Of a stretch of DNA of 64,000 nucleotides, positions 43,841 to 55,394 are shown one piece after another (the stretch's first letter is position 1; every line of letters starts with the position of its first letter). Origin of the DNA: Fomes fomentarius (Eukaryota; Basidiomycota; Agaricomycetes; Polyporales; Polyporaceae); contig JABYQN010000017.1 of assembly GCA_022606135.1 (NCBI GenBank), forward strand, positions 372,001 to 436,000, given 5' to 3'. The notes under the pieces were generated by a model. It saw nothing but the letters and a program-made list of their open reading frames with translations. It ran no database searches and was not told the DNA's origin. A program made the translations under genes and the position numbers.

Positions 43841-44549
43841 AGGCTTTCCAGCGGCATGACCCTGTGTGGATGGAGATGTGTTAGTGGTCGTAATGAACAC
43901 TTGGGCTGTGACACGCTCGAGGTACGGAACGGAAGCGAAGGCGATGAATGTACGATCTTGTTGGGGCTCGCACAAATCGTAGACCGCTCCATATGTAACC
44001 TATGTATTTGGGTGCTCACCGTGTCACGTATACAGTTACTACAACTTGAAGTTCGTATTCCAGAAATGTTCCAGACTGGTATAGTCTACTAGCATCCAGC
44101 CGATGTCGGGTTCAACGCTCCGCGAGCGGACGCTACGGTGCTGCAAATGTCGTAAGTCTTTCTCATCGGTACCTCTGCAAGTCTCGCAGCAGAGGAGGCG
44201 TTGATTGCGCGCGGGCAGGTCTATGATGCATCGAACGAGAGGTCGCGGTGCTGCATCAGCTGGCCGACGCCCGAGACCAGAGATGCGAAGTCATACAGAT
44301 TCATCGAGCCGTCAAGAGATACATTGGTTATTGCAAGGTCTCCTTGGCAATAACCTGGCGCCATTCGCCTGTACTTTCTTCCTCGGATGGCCCGCCCCTC
44401 TGTACTATATTCTGTATCTAGTATGATCTATTTTTACGTCCGTTTATTATACATACGTGCACGACAATGTCGAGCGTGATGGGTGGTGGATGTGCTGAAC
44501 GTTGTACTCGACTGCGATACCGGAAACACAGACATAGTAAAGGTGATTA
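43841..44549. other. Intergenic, no gene seen
   Basis: About 700 bases between convergent genes. No supported frame. Confidence 0.4.
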
Positions 44550-46524
44550 TCATACATACATCAGCTTTGCCAGCATATCCTTGTCATGCTGCATGCGTAT
44601 AGGCCGTCCCGGTCTCACACCGTCAGCCCAGTCAATCTCACCACTCTGGTTCAGCAATGCGGGATAGCGAACCTGTCCATCCTCACCCGCCCAATTGAAG
44701 TCCAACAGCATCGCACCCATCCGCCCAGGCTCCCTCTCCAACGCCATGACATTCGGCCGGCGCAAGTCGCCATGCACAAGGCCGGCGTCATGCAGGAGTC
44801 CAACGGCCATCTCTACCTCCTCGAACACCTCGGCTGGTAGTTCGCGGTGTTCGTACTTTGTGGCGGCGTTGTCGAACCCAGGGACGATGTCCATCACGAC
44901 CATCGTGACACCGCCCCAAAGGCGTACGCAGGCATGCAACTTGGGCGCAAGTGGCGGATCGTGTTCCGCAAGCAACCGATGCGCGCGCTCGCAGTACCTG
45001 AAGCAGAACTTGACAAGCACCTCCGAGTCGCCGAATTGGGCCCGGAAGAGCGCACACCGGAAGTCTTGGATGATCGTGCCCGCATCGCGGCCAGGTCTGC
45101 ATCGTCCTGGATAATCGAATCGGTCCAAGAAGGATAGCGGCAACGGTAACGGCGGCGCAGTGGGAGCGAGAGTTGGGTTGGGCAATACGTGAACGGGATA
45201 AGGGCTTGCGACGGTGGGGCGAAGAGCCCTGTACCACTCCGACAGGGCCCGATAGCCATCACGGATGACCTGGAAGACCTTGGCGGTGTGGCCGATACGT
45301 TCTTCCACCTCAGGATCGCCACTCAGAGAGAGGACGTCCGTCAAAGGCTGCACGATGAGAACGTCTGCGAGAACTGCACCATAGAAGCGGATGTCGGTCC
45401 CTGCAACAATCATGTGGATGGCCGGGCAACATGAGACAGCGCGGACGTCTCGGTGCTGAGTGGAATGAGTCAATCTGCATGGCCGAACATTGGAAGAGAC
45501 TCACGTCGCGCATTGATATCCTCTTCTCATATGCCCAACTGAGTTGCACTCCGCTGACACCTCTGATACCAAACTCGGTCTTGAGCTCGACATAAAGACC
45601 AGCGGCACGCGCATTGTTGCCGAGGGCCGTCACGTCGACATAGACAATCCCGTCGATTTCAATCAATTTATGTTGAGTAACTGCATTGTTATGCACCTCC
45701 CGACGGATGAATTTGACGTCCAGGAGTTGTTCAAGAAGTGGGTAGATGGCTTTCTCGCGGTCGCGTTCCTTTTCATAAATTTGGCTCGCCGCAAGGTACA
45801 GCTGCCCGGTTTTTTGATGCATGTTGACGCCAATCCGCTCACTGAGGTGAACCGTATCAAGGGTCTTCAACTTCTCTTTGATGTCGGCGAAGGGAGAGGC
45901 ATAAATCGCGATCGGTGGGCCCTCGAGGTGAATGGGACGTCCGTTGTAAATGGGTCGCGTCGTCTGTTCAGCGTAGAACAGGGATGGGTTGTTTGAGATG
46001 GAAGATGGAGCGGTGGAAGTCACGTTCGCCAGGACATTGAGATGGGCTTTACGATGATGTCGAAAAGGTATGCCTGACTGCATATGATATATGCGGAATA
46101 CTCACCTTTGCCGACGATAGTGGGATCCAGATCTCCAGGACGCTGAGGGCCGACGATACGTAGCTCGAAGTTTACTTTGCGTCGCGCGAGATTGGGGAGA
46201 TCGAGAAATACAGCGGTCGTTTGGGGTAGCACCTTTTTGAGCTCAAGTGGGTAGTCTCTCATGCGATCGGATATGTCTGAATCGTCAGGCACTGGTTCTG
46301 TCTGCTGAGATGAGCAAGAGAATAGATTGAAAGGGCAGTGAACGCACGAGATGGACCAACTTCAACCAATCCCGAGCGCACTTGGGCCACGTCTCTCTGA
46401 TTCTGTCCTTCCATTCGTCCCAGATGGCCCGGAGGACGTCGCTCACGGTGGCATCATCGTCAACTTTGGCGCCTACCACGGTGTCGGGAAAGAGAGTGGT
46501 GTTGAGGTAGAAGAGTGTGGGCAT
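44550..46524 (-). CDS. Crinkler-type protein: header, nuclease-like, kinase-like
   Basis: Four exons (46524-46348, 46301-46106, 46073-45505, 45455-44550) give 615 aa. Residues 1-125 resemble a Crinkler-type ubiquitin-like header (MPTLFYLNTTLFPDT, VDDDATVSDVLRAI, DWLKLVHL, PDDSDISDRMRDY). Residues ~130-330 fit a restriction-endonuclease-like fold, with YVDVTAL and YVELKTEFG (about 285) as its acidic/Lys motif. Residues ~430-615 are a kinase-like domain: VLVKF (K about 463), VHGDLRRPNVM (D about 544), LLDFNWAG (about 566). The metal-binding Asp expected at the third position of D-F-D/D-F-G is Asn. Crinkler/CR-type proteins with nuclease plus kinase parts are known in fungi and act as effectors or in conflicts; host and target here are unknown. 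No signal peptide seen. Confidence 0.72.
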
Positions 46525-46559
46525 ATTGCGAGCACAGGAGTAGACTAGGACTATATCAG

Positions 46560-48941
46560 CGTGGTCAGGCTGGATTCCGCCGTGTACGAGCGCTCTCCTG
46601 CCCTTGCCCTCCTTCCCCCGTCGCCGGTGAGGACGGTGAAGACCGGTCGCAAGCAGGAGGAGGACACGCAGAACAGAACAAACCTGCGCCTGCAGTCCGA
46701 CATACTCGCGCTCATGATACGGAACCTCATCCTGCCCGTCCAGCCTGTGCTCAAAGCCTGATTTCCCAGTACGCTCTACTGCACGCGAAGACACTGTCGT
46801 CACTCTCGCTTGGCTTGCTTCCCGTTCTCCTGCTAGTGCATCAGCTCTGCCGCTCCCTGACCATTCGCAAATCCAACCAAACTCCGAGGATCACGCCGCG
46901 CCAGAGTCCTTGCTTCCTCCAAAACGACGCAAGGTCTGCCACGCTTCCGAACCTGCAATCCAATCTCATGTCTCTGTATCTCTGCCTCTCTCACCTTCGC
47001 CCAACCTTCCTCGTACACCCAGCCCCACAATCAAGCTCGAAAGCTCGAATTCCTTTCCTTCTCCCTCGTTCTTGTTCTTCTCGCCCCCTTCACGCTCCTT
47101 GTCGTCTTCGCCCTCTGTTTTTGATCTCGAGTCGGAGAACTTGCCGTCCTCTTCTCCACCCACTTCGCCGTTTTCGTGTCCTTCCTCGCCTCCGCGAGCT
47201 TCTCCGGTGCTCAAGCATGTCAGCTCATGCCAGAGCCCCTTGTTGTCCGTCAAGACATAGACTCCACGTCGGCCGCTGGCACGCCTACTCGCACCGAGGA
47301 TTCCTCTCCAGCCGAAACGGCCTTGCTCCCGCCCCTACGTCTCAGTCCGAACCCGAACCGGAGCACGAGCCCGCACCCAGACATTCTTTCGCCCCCAGAG
47401 GACCTCCCACCCCGCCCGCGTCCGCGCTCCCCACCTTGTCCCGGCGGACTTGGTACAGGCAGCCGCCCGAGTACACCGGGGCCATACCGACCCGAGAGGC
47501 CTGGAGCTGATGTGGGCAATGGGATGCGCGAGAGTTGTGGGTCGGTGCACATCGAGGGTGGCCAAGATCAGGTGCAGGTCGAGCAGGTGAGTCGACGTGT
47601 CGTGTGCGTATCTCGAAAGCTCAGGCTGGCGGCGCAGGAGACACCCCGGGTTCGTGACAGTGTCGACCCGCCGGCGAGTGAGATACCCGCAGATGCTCGC
47701 GCTAGGGCCGGAGTCGAAGTGAGGCCTGATGCGCGCGAGATGTTTCCAGGTGATGGTGATGGAACGCGTATGCGCTGCGTGAACACGAATGACGTCCTAC
47801 TACAGGCGAGATCGACCATGCACAGAGAGAAGACGCAGAGCTCGGGCCGCCGATTATAGTGTCCGAACCGACGACGGTGAAGACCGAGGTGCAGGAGATC
47901 AGGGTGCCTGAGCCATCTGCCGCGTTTGTCCTGGACGACGATGAGGATGATCTTGAGTGAAAGGTAACGAGCGTTGAAGACCGAAGCCTGCATCGCAGAG
48001 CCCCTCAGAGTCGTCCTCGCTATACGGCGACCCAGGGAGATCCCTAACATTGTCGCAGCAAAGCCAGAGCCGCGGGTCCGTCGCAAAGGTCGTGTCAAAA
48101 TTGAGGGTGAGGATTCTACTACAGCCGGTGAGCTATGTACCGTGAAGATTGTACAGACCAGCTGATTGCGACACATCAGTGCCTGTTCCCCAACAAGCGA
48201 AGAAACGCACCGTGAGGAAGAAAGTCGCACCTGCACCTGTCCCGCTCACAGGGGATGTCAAGGTGAAAGTAGAGGGTGCGACCGCGGATGGACCGGCGGG
48301 CAAACCGGGGAAGAAGCGTGCACCCCAAAAGAGTGCGCGCGTGAAGAAATGTGCTCAAACGGCGGCGACCGACATAGAGAAGCCTGGGGATACCGCGAAG
48401 CAGAGGGGGAAAACGACGCGGACGACGAAGGCCAAGATCAATGACATGAGCAAGGTACAAACGACAGGCGCATCCGCCCATGCAGACTCGTACACGCACG
48501 CAGAGTGGGGTACCTCCGGTTGTGCGACACCTCCGCGTTCAGAGTCGTTCAAAGGCAGAAAGCATCCACCACGCACGTACTTATATCCTTCCACGCACCT
48601 TACCGCGCTCGAGGGAGTCAAATGGGACGACACGGGGCTCGAGTGCATGGAGCTGAGTGCCCTGCCGTGCATCGCAGGCGCGGGCTATATGGCGCTCGAA
48701 ATGCGCTTGGGAAAGAGGGACGTGCTGTTTGGTGAGCGCTTTATTCCTGTCGTGCTCGCTGATGGGAGCGTTGAACGTAGAGATCGACGTTGTGCGGTTG
48801 TATGCATACAGACCCGGCGGTCCCAAGGCGTGCAAACTCGTCTGTGGACCGTCGGGGATGTGCAGAGGAATAGAGATAGCATTCATGTCACAGAGGGTGT
48901 ACTACGGTGCCGCGCAGTGTAGTGACAAACGCGTGACGTAA
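46560..48941 (+). pseudogene. Broken copy of the 1006-aa gene
   Basis: Homologous to 30556-33430. It lacks the first ~120 codons including the homeodomain-like segment. About 460-480 bases are deleted between the AQSL and REDTV...LAWLASRSP segments. A premature stop falls near 47857, the first retained donor is mutated (GTGAGT to TTGAGT, near 47955), and several frame changes occur. The folded C-terminal part still reads through from ~48149 (YPSTHLTALEGVKWDD, YAYRPGGPKAC, RGIEIAFMSQRVYYGAAQC) to a stop at 48941. Not expected to make a working product. Confidence 0.8.
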
Positions 48942-48996
48942 CGCGTTTCTTGATTCGACGTGATGCGCGCTCGACTGCAAGTTGCCACTCACCGTC

Positions 48997-49255
48997 ATGC
49001 CATTGGATGGGGACCAGTTCCATGCGGCGGTATAGACCTCAGACTTGCTGAGTGGAGGTTGTAAGTACTCACAGAGCGTTAGGTCTATCATGTAGTCCGT
49101 CAGATTCCTCATCAGAAGGTCACTTCGTACGGTCTGCGATCCATCAAGAACCACGGAGACAAAGGTCGCGAACTCTTATCTCTATTTGGTTTCTAATCCA
49201 GGGCACATCGCGAAGCTCATTGGGATGCCCGCATACTCGAGGCATGTGGGCCAAG
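48997..49255 (+). pseudogene. ATL gene lacking its last exon
   Basis: Three exons matching the gene at 29829-30500 are intact: MPLDGDQFHAA (48997-49029), a second reading VYHVVRQIPHQKVTSYG, and a third GHIAKLIGMPAYSRHVGQ ending at 49255 with a good donor. The P-W-H-R exon, which holds the lesion-binding loop, is absent; the sequence goes directly to non-coding DNA homologous to 29475-29620. The lost part is about 600 bases. Confidence 0.85.
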
Positions 49256-49399
49256 GTATCTGTCCTCATGGGGTACATTGCAAGGACACAATATATGTGT
49301 TGACAATGGGTCTGAAGTACGATGGAGTGGTAGGTTTGATTATCGACAGTGATGTGCTCTCATCATGTACTTATGGTGGTCGGACCACGGTTACCTGAT

Positions 49400-49859
49400 T
49401 GGATGCGAAGTGACGCGCACAAGCACTTTGTCAACGCACTGTCGTCGTTCCTTGGAGAGATGGGCGAGGACCCATCGATGACTCGGAAGGAGCCAGATCC
49501 GTCGCTATCCCCAGCTGGCTGCGTTCGAGCTCGTCCTCAGGGGCTTTGCAGTTGACATCCTTGAAGAACACCCCGATGTGAAACTCTTGCGGATATTCGA
49601 ACGGCCGCACTTCGCGCACTTGCGCACTATCGGCGTCACGATCGAGGCTATCCCGTCTAACCTCGACCATGACACCCTTTTGGTGATTGAAGGCCAACGT
49701 GAAGAGATGAATCCCGTGCAGGAACAGAGGGGATGGGACGGGTACGTTGGGATGATCAGGGATGCCTTCGCACAGCTCAAAGACAAGCGCGAAGGAGTCG
49801 CGATTCCAGTAGAATTCGTGTACATGTGGTTTGGGATGGCGAAAAAGACGGACCGATAG
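49400..49859 (+). pseudogene. Leucine-rich (F-box-like) C-terminal fragment
   Basis: A coherent protein tail reads AAFELVLRGFAVDILEEHPD, VKLLRIFERPHFAHLRTIGV and VAIPVEFVYMWFGM, ending at a stop at 49857-49859. It is preceded by NALSSFLGEMG in another frame. It resembles the end of an F-box/LRR-type protein but matches neither neighbouring F-box gene closely. No N-terminal part was found, so I call it a fragment. Confidence 0.4.
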
Positions 49860-50651
49860 TATGTATATATGACATGTATTGATGTCTGGGTTCGCATAGG
49901 CTACTACGTAACACAGCACGATACATCGGGAGATATCTGTTCGGTGGCAAACTCATCCAAGAGCTTCCCGCATTTTCTCGTTGCTTGTCTGCTTCGTGGA
50001 TCGGAACAATCAGAGCATGTATCGCCCCTCGGCCCTCGTCCGCCCGGACTAAGACACGTGCGAAACATGGAAAGCTCTGCTTGCGATTGCAGACTGCGGA
50101 TGGGACGCAAAGATACAGGGAAAGAAAGGAAGCCATCCCGTGCACCCTCTTCTAGGAGCGCTAGATGCGACCCGGGCAGACAGCGCTTCAAGCGAAGGAT
50201 GTAGACTCGTCCTCAAGGATCCCTCACTCCCAGATCAATACTCCGCGATGTACTCGCTCGTGCCAGAGCGAAGAGACTTGAGTGCGCGACCTGAGTGACT
50301 CCGCTCTGTAACTCAGACGGTGACGGTACGTATTGAAAGACAGTTTATCACACGTGCGCACGGCAGACGATGAGGATCGTACTGTGCGCACCAGGGTAGC
50401 AATTAGTTGTGTGCATCGAGCGTCTAATTGTGTGGAGGGAGCAGAGAGCCGCAGGCACAGTGCGAGCACAGGCGGGGCAGAGAACGAGTAGAAGCTTCTT
50501 TGTTTCTTCAAACTCTCAAGCTCAGTGACCTAACTCACGCTAAGCGCCCCCACTCGATCCGAGCAACCTACAGTCCCACTCAACGTCCAACGATCAGTGC
50601 AGGGTTGGCCTTGAATCATGATTGCGCATGATAATCATAAATTCCTTGTAT
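49860..50651. other. Intergenic, no gene seen
   Basis: About 790 bases between two gene 3' ends; short frames only. Confidence 0.4.
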
Positions 50652-52233
50652 TCATCTCAACTGGAACATACCACAATCCAGGGGGTCATAAGTCACCGAT
50701 GTACCTCCGATCAGCATAACCCCAACCCCGCCGCGCTGGAATGTAGCCTCTCGTAACCCTATGTTCTTATCCCTCAGGCTGTACTGAACAAGCGCGTCTT
50801 CGAGCGTTGGGATCGTTTCTACGAAATTTTCGACAATCTTCTCGATGTCCGAGAGGTGTGCCGCGACAACCGTTAGTCCGGGCGGCGACTCAGCTCGATG
50901 AACGCTTGAACACTCGTCATCTATTTCGATGTGCACATGAAGGCGGCGAAACGGACCTGGAAGCATGGCAAGCGATGCAGCAAGGGAAGCCTGCAATAAT
51001 CGAACACGTTCAGCGTGAGCTTCAAGACAAGTGGACAAGTGGACAAGTGTTCCCTTGCCCTAGAACAGTGGCACTCACCAGTGCGGACGCAACATCCTCG
51101 TGAAGCGCGCATCCGTCCAGCAGACAAGAGACCACGAGACTTTCGAGACGCGACGCGCCCTCCGTTTGCAAGACCGAAGAGAGGTTGTCCGTCGGGTGAT
51201 GCAGAACCCCCTCCCACCCGTACATACTCAGGTGCAGCGGTCGTGCATCGGCAAGGACTGCAGGGAGAAGGGGAAGGTGGATGTCCTCCGTGTCGTTGTC
51301 TAGTCTGATATGTGAGATGCGGCAAGGGAGAGCGAGAGCATAGAGGTCGATGAGCTGTCCGTTGAACTGATCGAGCTCCCGCCAGCCGGGGTGCTGGGAG
51401 GCGGGACCTCGGCGTTGGACCTCGCGTTGACTGCGTATATTCGAGGTGCGATATTCGTGCACTTCATCGTTGAGTTGTATCTGCCCTTCGACGCCCAGAT
51501 GTGCAAGATTCGGGAAGGCGCGAATGTACGGGATGGGATCCACGCGGCCACGATAGCAGATTGACAATGTACGCATCATGGGATACACCTCTGGGTAGCA
51601 GGAGGGCGTGTGCTGCAATGCAGGAAGAAAGGGACTGTGATATTCAAATTCTGTCAGAGTCGATGTCCACCTCGCACACAATTGCACGGGGTGGGAAGAG
51701 AGCCATGGAGTGCGCTTGGAATCGTGGTCGATAGTGCCGAGCTTGACAGACCTGAGATTGGCTGATTGGAGAGAGAGGAGGAGTTGGCGTGATCGCGGAC
51801 CCGCTTCCGAAATGAAGAATCGCCTGAGAGATGGGAGGGATGCGATGGCGTCACCTAGGGCCGGCCAGCTCCCAATCGTACGATCTCCGTGACGGATGTC
51901 GACAACCGCAAGCCCGGTCATGAGAGCAATGCCTTCTGCTAGCGCATTCGCAGTTTCTGGCGTGAGGGGAGACTGAGATTGGTGATGGTACCACAGAGAG
52001 AGGCGGCGGACGCATGGATAGCGCGGCTTCTTTCCTGCATGAAGGAAATTGAGAAAGCCTGCAACCGTGGATTCGTTGTCAAGGTGTATCGCATGGCTGA
52101 GTATGGATACTGCGGCTTCGTGATAGAAGAAGGGGCATGTGCGCATGAGCGTTGTGCAGGTTCGTCGGGGGCAGATGAAGGCGATCTCGCGCAGGATATC
52201 CCAGGGCAGTACAGGCTCAGGGACGTCCGTCAT
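50652..52233 (-). CDS. F-box-type leucine-rich protein (arm 2, intact)
   Basis: Two exons (52233-51079 and 50990-50652) give 497 aa. The N-terminus PVLPWDILREIAFICPRRTC then LMRTCPFFYHEAAVSIL is a diverged F-box. Leucine-rich segments follow (ALMTGLAVVDIRHGD, SLPSLRRFFISEAG, SLQSANLRSVKL) and the C-terminal exon ends in LIGGTSVTYDPLDCG. Such proteins usually link substrates to SCF ubiquitin ligases; the F-box is weak and the substrate unknown. Unlike the arm 1 homologue at 27458-29034 it has no frame lesion, so this is the surviving copy. Confidence 0.8.
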
Positions 52234-53807
52234 CACTGTCGATGGGAACTGAGGACAGAAGCAGGGATGTGCTCTGGGTGAAGGCTTATCAATATGGCAT
52301 ATCGACTTGAGAGTGTAGAGCAGGATACAGACCAATTGGGTGAGTATGGGTTTTCTGAGTTTCGGAGTGGCTCAATCGCGTGTCGTATGAGCAAGGAGAG
52401 GAAGCGCCGTGCACTGCGCGTTAGTCGCGTGTTCACTCCGACTGTACTTACATAATTTCGAATTCCATCAAGTCTCGTTCGTTCAGAATCGTCTCCTGTC
52501 TTCCACTCCACGCCCATGGCCACGCTAACAGTCTGTATTGCATCGTATACGCGAACGAGGAGGCGCGAGCGAGCTCGGATCTAGTGTACGCATCGGCAGG
52601 TGTTCGGTGGCTGCAACAGTGCAACTGCACCGCGGAGATTCATGATCGCCTCGCAATTAGAGCGCGTGCGTCGCGTATGGGCGTATGCGTTGAAAGCAAC
52701 GGAGAAGTATAGCGGAGATGGTCGCGAGAGACCCCCAAGGTGAGAATCGAGACGACTCATTGTGGGAGGGATGGTGACGGTTGTGCATTGGTGACACATG
52801 TAACATTGAACGCGCCATGGCGGGCGTCGGGCGTCGAACGACGACGAGCGACGAGCCTGAGCGCGTCGCCTCGGGGCTGGGCGCGACCGCAGAGCCATGA
52901 AGTGTGAGTGAGGGGTGAGTCACGAAATGACTGCCCATTCCGCTCGCCGCACCCAGTCCTCATCGTCTGTCACATTGAGCTCACTGTCCGGCATATTTTT
53001 TGCCAAAGATGTCTGGTGCAGATCGTGATGTCTCACCCATCCGCCTCTTCTCTCCCCTTCCATCTTCGGGACAACAGCTATCTCATCCAACGACCCTGCT
53101 CGCACGCTGTCAACACGATATACCCACAGTGTGTCAAGTTAAGGATGCGCCGCACTACCCCCGTGCGTCTTGAGCGAAGGTTAGGCGCAAGCTCATGGCT
53201 AAGGTAAGTCATTAACCTGGAACGATCCACTATCACGCAGGATGGCGCTCTGAATCCATCCATTTTGGCCTGCGCGACGGCCATCTTAGTTGGCATATAC
53301 CCACACTGTGTCAAGTTCGCGATGTACAGCACTACCCCTATACGTCTTGAGCGAAGGTTAGGCGCAAGCTCATGGCTAAGGCAAGTCATGAACCTGGAAC
53401 GATTCACTATCACTCAGGCTGACACTCTGAATCCATCCATTTTGGCTTGCGCGAGACCTGTGTAGGGACACCCACATGGAGTGGCACTATCATAATCGAC
53501 ATTTGTCGATATAGATGTTACGACAGTGAGATACGACATCGCAAATTAGTTATTACTGTGTCCCATTTCGCAGCTGACGTGGGCGCCACCCCTAGCTCCT
53601 CTCCGATGTACGGAGCAAGATCGTCTCGCTCAGTAAGGACATCCTCGCAAACAGAGTGGAGCTTCTCCCAAAGTAAGTAAGTCCTGCCGCCCGAGCCGTG
53701 TTTAGCAAGCGCTCTCCAATGGATCCAACAACGTTCCCGTACATATAGAGCCGTGCATTCCTACCCGCATCTTGTCACAGCTCAGAGCTAACTTTGTGTA
53801 CCGCGAT
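52234..53807. other. Intergenic with tandem repeat, no gene seen
   Basis: About 1.57 kb. Frames here are short and unlike proteins. Besides the 177-base tandem repeat nothing is recognised. Confidence 0.4.
53118..53460. repeat. Two-unit tandem repeat, period 177 bases
   Basis: Two adjacent units, each containing TATACCCACA, CTTGAGCGAAGGTTAGGCGC, AGCTCATGGCTAAGG and TGAATCCATCCATTTTGGC in the same order. The units differ by about a dozen substitutions. No coding potential is seen. Confidence 0.85.
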
Positions 53808-54706
53808 ATGAAGCCGGCTCACCTCTTGTCTTTCATCGTCCTCGCCGCGCTCGCGGTCGTCGACAGAGTATGCCCACCTTCCCTTCCACACTCCAGGCAG
53901 ATGGTTTCCATCCTGACGTTGCCTGGTAGACCTCCGCTGCTGTGATTGCTCCTCAAGAGCTTGCCTTTCTCGGAAGAGTACGTTGTCATACCCTGCTACA
54001 CTACGCCGAGAGTAAGGCTTGATATATATGTGTGTGTATTTGTACAGGGTTACAACCGTCGTGGGGTCGTTGAGGAAGATGGCCGCGGTGTACGTCCCAC
54101 CACACTTTCTACAACGCTGCACGGTGAGCGCTGACTATTAAACTAGGGATATAACCGTCGCAATGTTGAAGAGACGGACGGTAGAAGTGTAAATCAACTA
54201 CTCCCTATTTCTGGCTCGAGTAGCATCAGGACCGTATTTTCCACAGGGATATAATCGGCGCGACGTAGGGGACGCCGAGAGCCTCGGAGGGGTACGTTTG
54301 CTTCACGAATTCAGTACTTCAATCCTAATTGTCTCTCACCTCCCATCTCTAGGATCTCTGCAGGAATATAAACGTCGTGAGATAGTAGAGACGAACGGCA
54401 GAAGTGTACGTGTACTTGTGATAGATCGGGCTTGTCGATTTTGATGGATTGATCCCCATGCCAGGGCTACAACCGCCGTGACACTGAGAAGACGGACGGC
54501 CGTTCTGTACGTCTTTTTTTCTGTCCTTCGTAGAGTAAAGACACAACCGTTCATCATGCATATTCTGGCAGGGATACAACCGTCGTGACACATTCGAGGA
54601 GGACGGCCGTAGTGTGCGTTGGCAGCTGCTACGTACAAATCGCCTTCTATAACCCGTCTCTGACACTATGCATCTTCATCAGGGGTATAACCGCCGTTCG
54701 GACTGA
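53808..54706 (+). CDS. Secreted repeat precursor, G-Y-N-R-R type
   Basis: Ten exons in my model. 53808-53867 is a signal peptide (MKPAHLLSFIVLAALAVV); 53901-53925 and 53958-53977 form a linker. Then come seven repeat exons of 42 or 45 bases (54048-54089, 54147-54188, 54247-54291, 54364-54405, 54465-54506, 54572-54613, 54683 to the stop at 54704-54706). All begin in phase 0. Units read GYNRRGVVEEDGRG, GYNRRNVEETDGRS, GYNRRDVGDAESLGG, EYKRREIVETNGRS, GYNRRDTEKTDGRS, GYNRRDTFEEDGRS, and finally GYNRRSD then stop. Total about 127 aa. Each unit has an R-R (or KRR) site, so KEX2-type cleavage would release acidic 12-13-mers ending in G-Y-N. An eighth repeat exon (54781-54822) has another stop and a mutated dibasic site. 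No family recognised. Confidence 0.78.
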
Positions 54707-54822
54707 GAGGAGATAGACGGGAGAGGAGTAAGCTCTTATACGTGTGGAGACCCTTCTGCTCACTCTGCCAATTGACATAGGGGCACAACCGTCACCACAC
54801 TGAATAGACAGATGGCCAGAGT

Positions 54823-55394
54823 GTGCGTATTTCGCTCGACCTACTTCATGCTGCAGATGACGATGACACTTACGCCAAAATGTCTACCAGTGGAGTAGAA
54901 CTCTCCCGATGGATCATGTGGCTACTGTGTTCTACCACACAACTCACTCTCCCAATCTATCCAGAGTATATGTCTTCATTCGCAAACAATGTACGAATAG
55001 TGTTGATGCAGCTGTATGCTTTGAATGTACGAGATATCCTGGTGTGTCTAGTCAACTATGAATGCATGCAGCATGGATCGGTGCATTTTGCACTGGTGCC
55101 GCGAATAGCAAGCATGTATGGTCTGACATATAGCAAAGTCAACGACTCGAATATTGAGCGGTTGTCCCACTCGGAGGAGGCTGCTGGGCCCGGGTTGGCA
55201 TCACACTTTGTCACAATTCTGCGCAAGTGACGTCACGCGACACCTGAGAGTCACGCATCAATATCATCCTGACTAATCCCATCAAGTGCTGTCCCATACG
55301 GTGACTGTGTCGACGTCCGTCAACGGTGGGTACAACGATGCTCAACTTCCAAGGATGGTATCTTAGGCTTATGTAGTTCTATGCAGCAGACAAC
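54823..55394. other. Intergenic, no gene seen
   Basis: About 570 bases after the last decayed repeat exon. A 135-codon frame here has no recognisable features. Confidence 0.4.

Larger units (their letters stand above)
46560..52340. repeat. Large inverted duplication, arm 2
   Basis: Mirror copy of arm 1 (27360-33430). Its outer end lies just upstream of the F-box gene at 52233. Its inner end falls within about 50 bases of the start of the Crinkler-type gene. The two arms enclose about 13 kb of single-copy sequence. Confidence 0.88.

Noticed and set aside
46515..47510. 331-codon plus-strand frame over the broken copy of the 1006-aa gene
   Set aside because: Different frame from the homologous one; it stays open only because of Ser/Pro/Arg-rich composition.
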